From assembly GCF_040499845.1 (NCBI RefSeq), contig NZ_CP159342.1:2108001-2172000 (forward strand): a stretch of DNA of 64,000 nt. The letters run 5' to 3'. The notes beneath the pieces were generated by a model, which was not told the origin of the DNA, made no database searches, and worked only from the letters and a program-made list of their open reading frames with translations. This DNA comes from Micromonospora sp. CCTCC AA 2012012 (GTDB lineage Bacteria; Actinomycetota; Actinomycetes; Mycobacteriales; Micromonosporaceae). Of the stretch, positions 24,995 through 33,157 are shown one piece after another (the first letter of the stretch is position 1; each line of letters opens with the position of its first letter). The position numbers were made by a program, and so were the translations under genes.

Positions 24995-25750
24995 TCAGAG
25001 GCGCTGCCAGAGCGCGGGGGTGCTCGCCGGCTCCCATCCCTCCAGCGCCGTGTGTGCCTGGCGGCATCGGTAGTTGGTGCCGCTGTAGCTGACGACGGCA
25101 CCGACGGCGTACGCGGTGCCGGCCTGCCACCCCGTGGTCCCCGGAGCCGTGGTGGGAGGCGTCGTCGTCGGGGGCGTGGTCGTCGGGGGCGTCGTGGTCG
25201 GAGGCGTGGTCGTCGGGAGCGTGGTCGGAGTCGTGCCGCCGCCGACCTGAAGGTCGACGCAGGCGTAGAAGGCCGCGGCGGTGTCGGCGATGTTCCAGCG
25301 CGCCAGCAGCTTCTGCCGTCCGCTGTAGCCGCTGAGGTCGACGGTGTGGGTCACGATGGCGTTGGGCTGGCGACCGGCGTCGTCGAAGACGGCGATGCGG
25401 CGATCACCGATGAAGTACTCCCAGGTGCTGGTCGAGTGTCGGGCGGTCAGCGCCCAGCTGAATGTGACGTTCCGGCCGACCGGGGTGGCACGCCACGCCT
25501 TGCTGTCGTCGTTCAGCTCCGGGAAGCGGCTGTTGCCGCCGTTGCACAGCATCGAACCCTTTGGGGCCTCGACGCTCTGGGGCTCGAACTTGACGTTGCC
25601 GCAGTCCGGGACGATGCCCTGGGCGCACTGCGCCTGCCGACTCGGCGGGTTGGACACGTATCCGTGCGCCTGCGCGGGGGACGCCACGATGGCCGACGTC
25701 AGGACGGTGCTGCCGACCGCCAGGGGCAACAGGAGTTTCTTACGCTTCAC
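24995..25750 (-). CDS. Secreted AA10 chitin LPMO with C-terminal CBM5/12
   Basis: This 251-residue secreted lytic polysaccharide monooxygenase has a signal peptide (1-28, ending AQA) whose cleavage exposes H29 of HGYVSNPPSR, the N-terminal histidine of the copper brace. H105 in ALTARHS is the second brace ligand, and the conserved NIADTAAAFYACVDL region carries the axial phenylalanine. After the AA10 domain (29-175) comes a linker made of TTTPP repeats, encoded by a short DNA tandem repeat at about 25150-25205. A CBM5/12 module (about 208-251, GWQAGTAYAVGAVVSYSG, ending LWQRL) follows. Substrate is most likely chitin, supported by the adjacent GH18. No motif for cellulose specificity was evident. 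The gene has its own upstream region with a palindrome at 25874. Confidence 0.93.
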   Translation of the reverse strand: MKRKKLLLPLAVGSTVLTSAIVASPAQAHGYVSNPPSRQAQCAQGIVPDCGNVKFEPQSVEAPKGSMLCNGGNSRFPELNDDSKAWRATPVGRNVTFSWALTARHSTSTWEYFIGDRRIAVFDDAGRQPNAIVTHTVDLSGYSGRQKLLARWNIADTAAAFYACVDLQVGGGTTPTTLPTTTPPTTTPPTTTPPTTTPPTTAPGTTGWQAGTAYAVGAVVSYSGTNYRCRQAHTALEGWEPASTPALWQRL

Positions 25751-25865
25751 GGGTTCACCGCTTTCTGGTTGCGCGACCGCTATCCATTCCGTCGAGGAAA
25801 GGGAAGGCGGCGGTGGGGGTGTGCGACTTCGATACCGTAAAACCCGCGACCCGAGTAGGAAGCAA

Positions 25866-25887
25866 TATTTACAGTTCCTTGAGGAAC
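25866..25887 (-). promoter_or_regulatory. Candidate promoter/operator of the LPMO gene
   Basis: An AT-rich patch in an otherwise GC-rich gap contains the dyad GTTCCT-TG-AGGAAC (25874-25887). On the minus strand it is immediately followed by TAAATA (complement of 25866-25871), a good -10 candidate. Transcription would start near 25859, giving a leader of about 110 bases before the LPMO ATG at 25750. Confidence 0.4.
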
Positions 25888-25932
25888 CGATGAGGTGGAT
25901 TCAACAAAGTGTCATCGGGCACCGCTGACAAG

Positions 25933-25980
25933 GCGGCGGCTCGCCCGGGACGCCCGATGGGCTCCCGAGCGGGCCGCCGC
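25933..25980. terminator. Collagenase transcription terminator
   Basis: Two 18-bp arms pair with two mismatches around a 12-base loop: GCGGCGGCTCGCCCGGGA, and its near-complement ending GGGCCGCCGC. It lies 21 bp beyond the collagenase stop on the minus strand. Confidence 0.7.
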
Positions 25981-26000
25981 TCGCGCCGGGTGTGGACGGG

Positions 26001-28667
26001 TCAGCGGGTGACCGACACGGTCACGCCCGCACAACCCGTCCTGCCGGACAGGCTGATGTAGTGGTACCCGGCTCTGGGCGCGGTGACCGTGAACGTCTCC
26101 GCGTTGCCCTTCGCCGTCGAACGTTGCAGATAGGAGTCTCGGGACGCCCATCCGTCGGGGTCGTAGTACAGGTCGCAGTCACCAGTTCCGCCGGCCGACG
26201 AGATGCGCAGCCGGTCGGTGCCGGCGGGTACGAGCATCCACAGGTAGTCGTAGCTGCCGGAGGCTGCGGCACGACCGGTCCGTTGGCAGTCCAGGCCCAG
26301 GCTGTTGCGGTCAGCGCCGGCACACTCCCGTACCACCGAGCCGACGGTGACCGACCGGCCGACCGTCGCCGTCGCACCCTGGTCGTCGGTGACGGTCAGC
26401 CGCACCGCGTAGGTCCCACCGATCCGGTACGTCTTACGTGGGTTACCGGTCCCCGAGGTGCTGCCGTCGCCGAAGTCCCACGTCCTGGCGACGATCCGGC
26501 CGTCGACGTCCGAGGAGGTGTCGGTGAACGAGACGGTTCGCCCGCTGCCACTGTGCGTGAAGCTCGCCGTCGGGGCCCGGTTGCTCCCCGGATCGGGTGA
26601 GAGGGTGGTGTCAGGCGAGGCGGTCGGCGACACGGAGGGCGACCGGTCCGGTGTCGAAGGGCTGGGCGTGGGCGCGGACGGCGATGGTGCGGGAGTTGAC
26701 GCGCTCGGCGTGGGCGAGGCGTCGTCCGACGGCACCGTCATCCGCTGGCATCCTCCGCTCGCGCAGGCCGCCAGCCAGGTGAACCAGGAACTGTCGTAGC
26801 GGGTGCCGATGGCGCTGGTGAGCAGTTGGCGGGCAGCGGCGTAGTCGCCGGCGCGGTAGGACCGGAGCACGGCGTCGACGTCGCTCCGATGGTTTTCGAT
26901 CATGTGCCTGACCGCGAGGTAGCCCCACGAGTAGACGCGGCTGCTGTCCTGCCCGTACACGGTGTTGAAGAGGCTGCTCAACGAATAGGTCCGCCGGCCG
27001 GCCTCGGTCACCGCGCTGCTGTAGACCTGCCCGCGGTAGTGGTACGAGACGTACTCGGCGAATCCCTCGATCCACCACACGGTCGGCGTCTGCGTCGCGG
27101 CGCCGAAGTCGCCCCGCATGTCGAAGCGACCGTCCAGGTAGTGGGTGTACTCGTGGTTGAGGTTCCAGATCTCGAAGCTGGGTCGGGACCACTCCGCCTC
27201 GTACGCGATGAACCTGGCCTGGTTGCCGGCCGCGGCCGGGTTTCCTTCGAGGTACATGCCGCCGTTGTTCGTGTCGATACCGAAGGTCGCTCCGGCGTAG
27301 GCCCGGTAGTCGCTGCTGGAGTTGTACACGACGACTTCCAGCGCGGTGTTGTTGTCCGCGGCCACCGGACCCGGGTCCCGGACCAGCCGGTGGAAGAAGT
27401 CGTCCTGAGCCAGCAGGCTGCGGCAGCTCGCCTCGGCCTCGGCGGTGGTCATCTGCTGGGCGCGGATCCGTAGCGTGGGGCTGCAGGTGTGCTGGAAGAC
27501 GAGCACGTCGTTGAGCTGTCCGGCCAGGCCGCAGGTTCGGTAGGCCGCACAGGACGAGCGGTCGTAGGTGTCCGCCATCTCCGCCGTCCCGACCCACAGC
27601 GCGGCTGTCGGACCGGTGCGTTCGCTGTGGGCGAGCACGTCGCGCACCTGCTTACGGGTGCGGTCGCGCAGGGTGTCGTACTGCAGGAACCGTCCGAGTT
27701 CCCGGCCGGCGTTGACGACCAGGAAGTCCTGCTCGGTGCCGAGCAGTTCCTCGTGCTTCCTGGCGAAGGTGTGCAGGGTGTCCAGCAGGAGCGGGTCGGC
27801 GCGGACCGCTGCGACGAAGTCGGGGTCCCGGTGGCCGTCGAACAGCAGCGTGAACGCCTGGTTCACCGCGTTGACCATCCACCACGAGCGGTTGTAGTTC
27901 GGCCCGTACGACGAGAGGGTGTGGCTCACGACGGGAAGGTAGAAGCGGTTGAGACCGAGTTCGTCGGCGAGGACCAGCGCTTCGGTCAGGATCTCCCCGT
28001 TCGCGTCGGTCACCCCGGCGTTCGCCGGGTTCGCGAAGAGCGTGTCCAGGGCGGGTCGCGCCGCTGCCGCGAGTCGCTGGTCCGGCTGGCCCTTCTCATC
28101 ACCGCGGGAGTGCCGGAACGCGTGCCCGGTACTGAGGTAGAGGGCGAGCTGGGCGGCGCGGGACGGATTCCCGCGGTGACCGGCCTCCTGAGCGAGGGCC
28201 TGGACGATGGTGGTCAGCTTGCCGTCCTCGAAGGCACGATTGCCCTCGGCCCGTCCCAGTCTTGACAACCCGGCGATGCACTCGGTGGTCGACCCCTTCA
28301 CCCGGTCGACCAGGTCGGCACCGCGATGGTCGGTGTAATCGCGGGTGGCGCAGCGTCTGGTGGGTGGGGCCGCACCGACGACCGGCCGGCGCTTCAGGGC
28401 CATTGATGCGTCGTCGTAGCTGCGGTACGCCTGCTCGTGCGACGCCGGGAGCGGAGCCCGCTCGTCCAGCGGTTTGGGGTCGTGGGACACGTGATTGAGC
28501 GTGTCGGTCGACGACAGCGAGACGATCGGTGAGGACGAGGTGGAGCTGGCGACGGGGTGCCGCTGGTGCGTGGTGGTCCAGACCACGGCGCCCGCTGACA
28601 GGAGGACGGTCGTGATGCTGAGCGCCAGCAGCACCCGTGGGCGCTGACGTCGGGGATCTCTTCTCAT
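26001..28667 (-). CDS. Secreted M9-family collagenase with PKD and PPC domains
   Basis: This 888-residue exported metalloprotease has an N-terminal membrane/signal helix (VLLALSITTVLLSAGAVVW). A large activator/peptidase region (about 90-660) follows, then a Pro/Ser/Thr linker, a PKD domain (about 720-795, with GRIVARTWDFGDGSTS) and a C-terminal prepeptidase domain (about 800-888). The zinc motif H505-E-Y-T-H509 lies in NLNHEYTHYLDGRFDM, with the third-ligand region WWIEGFAEYVSY following 25-29 residues later. This order is that of clostridial and actinobacterial collagenases (ColA/ColG type), which digest native collagen using the PKD and PPC domains for substrate binding. It is monocistronic. 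Compared with clostridial enzymes, it has one PKD and one PPC domain, a common form in actinomycetes. Confidence 0.92.
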   Translation of the reverse strand: MRRDPRRQRPRVLLALSITTVLLSAGAVVWTTTHQRHPVASSTSSSPIVSLSSTDTLNHVSHDPKPLDERAPLPASHEQAYRSYDDASMALKRRPVVGAAPPTRRCATRDYTDHRGADLVDRVKGSTTECIAGLSRLGRAEGNRAFEDGKLTTIVQALAQEAGHRGNPSRAAQLALYLSTGHAFRHSRGDEKGQPDQRLAAAARPALDTLFANPANAGVTDANGEILTEALVLADELGLNRFYLPVVSHTLSSYGPNYNRSWWMVNAVNQAFTLLFDGHRDPDFVAAVRADPLLLDTLHTFARKHEELLGTEQDFLVVNAGRELGRFLQYDTLRDRTRKQVRDVLAHSERTGPTAALWVGTAEMADTYDRSSCAAYRTCGLAGQLNDVLVFQHTCSPTLRIRAQQMTTAEAEASCRSLLAQDDFFHRLVRDPGPVAADNNTALEVVVYNSSSDYRAYAGATFGIDTNNGGMYLEGNPAAAGNQARFIAYEAEWSRPSFEIWNLNHEYTHYLDGRFDMRGDFGAATQTPTVWWIEGFAEYVSYHYRGQVYSSAVTEAGRRTYSLSSLFNTVYGQDSSRVYSWGYLAVRHMIENHRSDVDAVLRSYRAGDYAAARQLLTSAIGTRYDSSWFTWLAACASGGCQRMTVPSDDASPTPSASTPAPSPSAPTPSPSTPDRSPSVSPTASPDTTLSPDPGSNRAPTASFTHSGSGRTVSFTDTSSDVDGRIVARTWDFGDGSTSGTGNPRKTYRIGGTYAVRLTVTDDQGATATVGRSVTVGSVVRECAGADRNSLGLDCQRTGRAAASGSYDYLWMLVPAGTDRLRISSAGGTGDCDLYYDPDGWASRDSYLQRSTAKGNAETFTVTAPRAGYHYISLSGRTGCAGVTVSVTR

Positions 28668-29069
28668 GCGGGACCTTCGTGGGAGGGATGGGAACCGCCG
28701 CCTGGTCAGATTCCGGCGCTCGCAGTCCTCGGACGTCGTTCGTCCGGATGCGGAGGACCGGCGGCAGGCTTCAGGCGGCGCAGTCGGTTCAGGATGGAGC
28801 GCACCACCGGCATTCTGACGTGGTGCGACCGCTACCGACGCCGGGACGCTATGGGCGCGAATTGGGGTGGCACAAGCCCACTAAGTCGATCGAAAGGATG
28901 CGCCGGGCCGCGTCTCCGGCTCCTTAAGAACGGGGCAGGCCGCGATCTGACGACCGCCGATATCGCGAGACGACGGGGATCGGCATTGCGTCATGTTATG
29001 GGGCGGTGTCATAGCCGCCGATGCCTGGCCGCCGGACGATGGAGGGCCAAGCGCAGAATCGGAAGAATC
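28668..29069. other. Intergenic region between collagenase and orphan response regulator
   Basis: This 402-bp gap holds the divergent promoters of the collagenase gene (minus strand) and the response regulator at 29070. I see no gene and no strong dyad. Local AT-rich patches (around 28875-28890 and 28925-28930) and the TGTTAT element near 28994 are possible promoter parts, but none forms a convincing pair. Confidence 0.4.
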
Positions 29070-29768
29070 ATGGCGAAGGTCCTTCTCATCGATGACGACG
29101 CCCGGTACCGGGCACGGACGAGTCGCCAGTTGACGCGGCTGGGCCACGCGGTGGCGAGCCTCGACACCGACGCGATCGGGGCTGCGGCATCCGCCCTCCT
29201 GCGCCGCGGCACCCGACGACCCGACGTGGTGGTCATCGACCCCTACGTCAGTGACATGCACGCCCTGCCGATGGTGCAGATGGTGTGCGCCACCGCCCGC
29301 CGGCCAGTTCTGGTCATGACCACCCCTCGCCCGGACGACGAGATCGCCCGTATCCTCGTGGCCGGCGCGGACGACTATGTCGGCAAGCCGGCGTCGCCCC
29401 TCGTCCTGGACGCCCGGATCGGCGCCATTCTGCGTCGCCGCCCGGTCGAGGAGGAAGCGGACCAGCTGGTCGTCGGCGGGCTCCGCCTCAATTCCGGGAC
29501 GCGTGAGGTCAGTGTCTCCGGACGGGCGCTGTTCCTGACCCGAACGGAGTTCGACCTCATCGCCCGGCTGGCGGAAGCACCGGGCCGTTATGTCTCCCGG
29601 GCCCGGCTCGCCGAACTCCTCTCCCCCGAGGGCTCCCTGTCCGTCGGCGCGCTCAACACCTTGCTGTCACGGCTGCGCGTCAAGTTGGGAGAGTCCGCCC
29701 GGCAGCCCCGCTATCTGCACAGCAGCCGCAGCCGGGGCATCGCGCTGATGGATGCGGAGCGGAGTTAG
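29070..29768 (+). CDS. Orphan OmpR/PhoB-family response regulator
   Basis: This 232-residue protein has an N-terminal receiver domain with acidic pocket DDD at 8-10, phosphorylatable D57 in VVVIDPYVSD, and the conserved K in VGKPASP. A C-terminal winged helix (about 135-230; LFLTRTEFDLIARLAEAPGR, then RVKLGESARQPRYLHSSRSR) follows. The lysine-proximal switch (MTTPRPDDE) differs from the usual TAR/TS, so phosphorylation control may be atypical. No histidine kinase gene is adjacent, so it is an orphan. It faces the collagenase promoter region across 402 bp, so regulation of that gene is possible but unproven. The ATG at 29070 immediately precedes the KVLLIDDD strand and has GGAAGAA upstream. 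Confidence 0.88.
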   Translation: MAKVLLIDDDARYRARTSRQLTRLGHAVASLDTDAIGAAASALLRRGTRRPDVVVIDPYVSDMHALPMVQMVCATARRPVLVMTTPRPDDEIARILVAGADDYVGKPASPLVLDARIGAILRRRPVEEEADQLVVGGLRLNSGTREVSVSGRALFLTRTEFDLIARLAEAPGRYVSRARLAELLSPEGSLSVGALNTLLSRLRVKLGESARQPRYLHSSRSRGIALMDAERS

Positions 29769-29782
29769 CTGGTCGCCAGCGG

Positions 29783-30736
29783 TCACCGTGGCCCGGCCCG
29801 CAGAAAGCCCTCCCACCAGCGATGGAAATGGGGATTGTCCTGCGCGTGATCCCTTATCGCCCGGGTCACCGCCTCGACCAGCGAAGTCACCTCCCGGGAG
29901 GAGAAGGTGGTGCGCCGCCAGACGAGGCTCAGCCGGGCCATCTGCGCCTCGTCAGCCAGGGGCAGGGTGACGGTGCCCGGAGCCGCCGGCCAGGACGGAT
30001 CCACCAGGCGTACGCATCTGCCCTCCGCCACGAGAGGCCAGGCAGCACCGCTCGGCGCGTCGTAGCGCAGCAGCGGCTCGAAGCCCTCCTGGCGACAGGC
30101 GTGGCGCAGCGCGGCCAGGGATCCGTCGTCGGCACCGGGCGGTCGTACCCAGAATTCCTGCCGCAGGTCCGCGAGTCGCACGGACTCCCGATCCGCCAGA
30201 CGGTGTCCCGCTGAGATGGCCACGAAGATGGGATACCTGGGCAGGAGGATGCGGTCGACCAGCCTGTGGGGCAGTTGCGGGACGAAGCCTTCGACGAAGC
30301 TGACCAGCCCGACATCGAGCATCCCCCTGGCGGTCAGGTCGAGCAGGACTCGGGACGACGGCTCGATACGCAGCCCTGCCGAGGTGCCGGGCAGGGATTC
30401 CTCGATGTGCCGTACCAGGCTGCTGCTGGCGGCGATGTGCACCGCTCCCAGCCGCAGGAGTTCGCGGGGCGGGGCGGTCACCGGCAGGTTCTCCAGGATC
30501 ACGTCCAGCTCGCCGAGCACGACCCGGGCGCGGCTCAACAGGTGGCGGCCCGCGTCGGTGGGGACCACGCCACTGCGGGTACGGACGAACAGGTGGGTAC
30601 CGAGCGCCTCCTCGATTCGGCGCAACTGGGTGGTCAGCGCCGGCTGGCTGATTCCCAGACGCACCGAGGCACGGCTGATGCTGCCCGCCTCCGCGATGGC
30701 GGAGACGGCTCTCAGGTGGCGCACCTCAACCTGCAT
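29783..30736 (-). CDS. LysR-family transcriptional regulator
   Basis: This 317-residue regulator has the LysR winged helix at residues 1-62 (VRHLRAVSAIAEAGSISRAS, then QPALTTQLRRIEEALG) and a periplasmic-binding-like effector domain (about 88-300) as usual. The target is unknown: its upstream neighbour on the same strand is the frameshifted gene at 30726-31372, which it overlaps by 11 bases, and its downstream neighbour is the convergent response regulator. The ATG at 30736 lies after TATCGT, so it may also be transcribed from its own leaderless-type promoter within the end of the upstream gene. Confidence 0.88.
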   Translation of the reverse strand: MQVEVRHLRAVSAIAEAGSISRASVRLGISQPALTTQLRRIEEALGTHLFVRTRSGVVPTDAGRHLLSRARVVLGELDVILENLPVTAPPRELLRLGAVHIAASSSLVRHIEESLPGTSAGLRIEPSSRVLLDLTARGMLDVGLVSFVEGFVPQLPHRLVDRILLPRYPIFVAISAGHRLADRESVRLADLRQEFWVRPPGADDGSLAALRHACRQEGFEPLLRYDAPSGAAWPLVAEGRCVRLVDPSWPAAPGTVTLPLADEAQMARLSLVWRRTTFSSREVTSLVEAVTRAIRDHAQDNPHFHRWWEGFLRAGPR

Positions 30737-31372
30737 GCGCCCACGATACGGAGGCGTGCGGGGCCGCCCGGCCACTCGGCGCGACCCCGATCACCCTGCT
30801 CAGGAGACTGAGCAGTGCCGTCACCGAAGGCTGCGCGCGCACGGGGCAGGCGGGGACAACCGCTCGCCCGCCCGGCAACCGCACGGTGTAGGTGTAGAAG
30901 TCCGGACAGTTCGCGGTGGGTCCGACGGCTGGGAGGCCAGCGCGCCGGCCAGGTCCGGGCCGGCGACGAGGGCGCGTAACTGCGCCGACTCGACGCGGGA
31001 GAACCTGCCCTGCCTGCGTTCGGCGCCACGGGTGAGCATCCATGTGCCGTCCTGCCGTACCGCGATCGCATCCCACGCGGCGTCGCGACCGCCACTGACG
31101 GACACCGTGATCAACTCGGTGCCGCCCACTGCGGGGGCGCTGGGCGACACCGGCCCCGGCGCGGATGACCCCACGGGACCACCACCGGTCGCGAGCAGCA
31201 GCGCGGCGGAGATCGCCAAGGCCGATCGCCCGCTGCCCGACCGCCGTCGGTGACAGCCGTGGCCAGGGGTCTCCGGTACCGCTGGCGGCTGCCGTGTGGG
31301 CCGTGTCAGCGGGAGGATTCGGCGAGCGAGCACTCCCCCATTGTCGCCTTTCCGTTCTTCCCGGCCGGTCAC
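30726..31372 (-). pseudogene. Frameshifted secreted/membrane-anchored hypothetical protein
   Basis: Two frames are needed to read this gene. The upstream frame has a membrane helix (ALAISAALLLATGGG) and a domain starting GTELITVSVSGGRDAAWDAI, then RQDGTWMLTRGAERRQGRFS, LRALVAGPDLAGALA. Near 30931-30938 the coding signal jumps to another frame: AVGPTANCPDFYTYTVRLPG, then PSVTALLSLLSRV. The two parts together resemble a family of small secreted actinomycete proteins with a CxDxxxYxV segment. A single missing base, or two extra, would explain it, so this is a pseudogene or a sequencing error in a C/G run. Its stop overlaps the LysR start. Start is uncertain (GTG 31372 or GTG 31333). Confidence 0.6.
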
Positions 31373-31559
31373 CTCAGGGGGATCTCAGCTTCCCCCAAGG
31401 TGCTGCCACGGTGGAGCGTGCTGGCCGGCCGGTGCCACCGGCGAAGAGTTAAAACCGCTCAGCGGCACGTTGGATCAATGTTGGGTCGCGGTCAGGTCGG
31501 CGAACGGGCCCCTACAGTCGCCTGGCGCCAACCGGATCCGACATATGGAGGTGTCGTGC

Positions 31560-32346
31560 ATGAGCCTGACAGCCGGCACATCGCCGACGACAACGACCTG
31601 TTCCAGGCCTCAAGAACCGGGAGGCCGTCATCGGGAGGACGGCCGACCGTCTGCCGTGACCACAGTCCTGATCTGTGCCCTCGCTGTGGCGCTGGTGCTG
31701 AGCCTCCTCTGGTGGGCGGCACTGATCCGCCGACCGGAATCGGCGCCGACCCCGTCGGCGCCGCCGCCGGCGAAGACGCTCGGCCCGGAGGCGCCACGCT
31801 GCGCGAATCCGGCGCGAGGGGGGAGCCACGTCGCGCCGATTGCCTGGATCGTGCCGCACGCCGGCCGCCTCGACGGTCCGCCAGACGGATCCGACCGGGT
31901 CCGGGTCGGCGTCGCTCAACGCCGCGCCGTGAGCCACATCAGCCCCGCAGGCCAGCCACACCCGGAAGCGGAACGCCAGGCGCTGGGACTGGTGAACGCG
32001 GAGCGTGACCGCGCAGGCCTGCGCCGGGTGAGACTGAGCCCGGAGCTGACGGCCGTCGCCCGCGCCTGGGCCGACCAGATGAGCCGTAACGGGCCTGCGC
32101 CACTCGGATCTCGGCCTACGCGACGTCGACGGCCGCCCGACCCGTGGCCGAGGTGCCGAGGTCGTCGCCCACTCCGCAGAGGCATCGCTCACCGCGAGCC
32201 AGGCCGTGTGGCGTCACCACCGCATCTGGCAGGACAACCCGTGTACGGTTCCCACCCCGCTCGGCCCGGCATGGACCCGGATGGGGGTGGGTCTCTACCA
32301 CGACGACAGCGGGTGGTGGGGAATGCAGATTTTCATGGGCGAGTGA
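31560..32346 (+). pseudogene. Frameshifted membrane-anchored CAP/SCP-domain protein
   Basis: The first frame encodes an N-terminal membrane helix (VTTVLICALAVALVLSLLWWA), a Pro-rich linker and the start of a CAP domain (LGLVNAERDRAGLRRVRLSP, then VARAWADQMSRNG). At 32091-32095 one extra base (a C in GGGCC) shifts the reading: LRHSDLGLRDVDGRPTRGRG, then AVWRHHRIWQDNP and the CAP-end motif MGVGLYHDDSGWWGMQIFMG continue in the next frame to 32346. Removing a single base restores one continuous protein of about 260 residues. The same end motif occurs in the intact CAP gene at 35749-36735 (VGVGLYHDSSGWWGVHVFSN), so the two are paralogues. It may be a true decay product or a sequencing artefact. 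An AGGAGGTG-like site precedes the ATG. Confidence 0.7.
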
Positions 32347-32361
32347 CGCCCCGGTCCGCCG

Positions 32362-32967
32362 TCAGCCGTTGAGGAGTCGAAGCGCCTCGCGTACCTGGGC
32401 CTGGCGAGACCGGGCCAGTCGTGCGGCCAACTCCCGGACCTGCGGGTCGTCACTGGTCTTCTTCGCCGCAGCGAAGTTCGCCGCGACCAGTTCATGGGAC
32501 ATGAGAAGGTTCAGGAAGAGCTTGTCGTCATCCTTCCCGACGGGGCTGGCCTCGAGTTGGGTCAGGTCATCGGGCTTGACGCTGTCCAACGCGGCGGCGG
32601 CGGTGTGACCGCCGTGGCCGTCCGACGATCCGGTGTGGGTGCCCTCGGGTGTCGCTGACTGGGCTTTCTCCTTCAACAGGCGGTCCATGTCGGCGATCTC
32701 CGCCGCTCGGGTCACGGCGACGGCGGCGGCAAAGGTACGAATGTCCCTGCGGGTGGCCTTCTGCTGACCGAGCTTCGCCAGTTCCAGGCCCCGCCGGTCG
32801 TGCTCGACCATGAGCCGCAGGAAGGCACCGTCGCTCTCGATATCGATGACCGGCGAACTGGTTGAGGCAGGGAAGGCGGAGCCTTGGTCAGCGGACTGCG
32901 GGCCACCGCATGCGGTGAGCGCGAAGGCCGTCAACAGGATAGGCACGACAAGACGCGTACGACGCAC
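32362..32967 (-). CDS. DUF305 lipoprotein
   Basis: This 201-residue protein has a lipoprotein signal peptide with lipobox LTACG (Cys near residue 20). Its mature domain has the DUF305 pattern: DGAFLRLMVEHDRRGLELAK, an internal TRAAEIADMDRLL, and the second half DDDKLFLNLLMSHELVAAN with AREALRLL-like ending. DUF305 proteins are often ferritin-like four-helix bundles linked to copper or metal handling, but the usual MxxHH motif is only partly kept here (MVEHD and MSHEL). A His-rich stretch SDGHGGHTAAA sits between the two halves. It is anchored outside the membrane. The neighbours are the CAP proteins and a two-component system, so envelope stress or metal sensing is a plausible setting. GTG 32967 has GGAG upstream. 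Confidence 0.8.
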   Translation of the reverse strand: MRRTRLVVPILLTAFALTACGGPQSADQGSAFPASTSSPVIDIESDGAFLRLMVEHDRRGLELAKLGQQKATRRDIRTFAAAVAVTRAAEIADMDRLLKEKAQSATPEGTHTGSSDGHGGHTAAAALDSVKPDDLTQLEASPVGKDDDKLFLNLLMSHELVAANFAAAKKTSDDPQVRELAARLARSRQAQVREALRLLNG

Positions 32968-33157
32968 GACCTACTCCGAGGCTTGTTGATGGATGGGAAC
33001 CGTCGACTGAATGAGATCGGGGTTGCAGAAGGGCAACCTCGAGAGGCGGGACTTCCTAGATCAACGGTTGTCGCCAGCGACGCTATCAGCGCCAGCCATT
33101 CGCCTACCTTGGCGAATTGTTGGATGTTCCGGAACAAGACCTCAAGAGCTTGTGACG

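Noticed and set aside
25141..25215. CRISPR-like or mobile repeat in the LPMO gene
   Set aside because: It is a simple TTTPP-encoding linker repeat within an open frame, not a spacer array.
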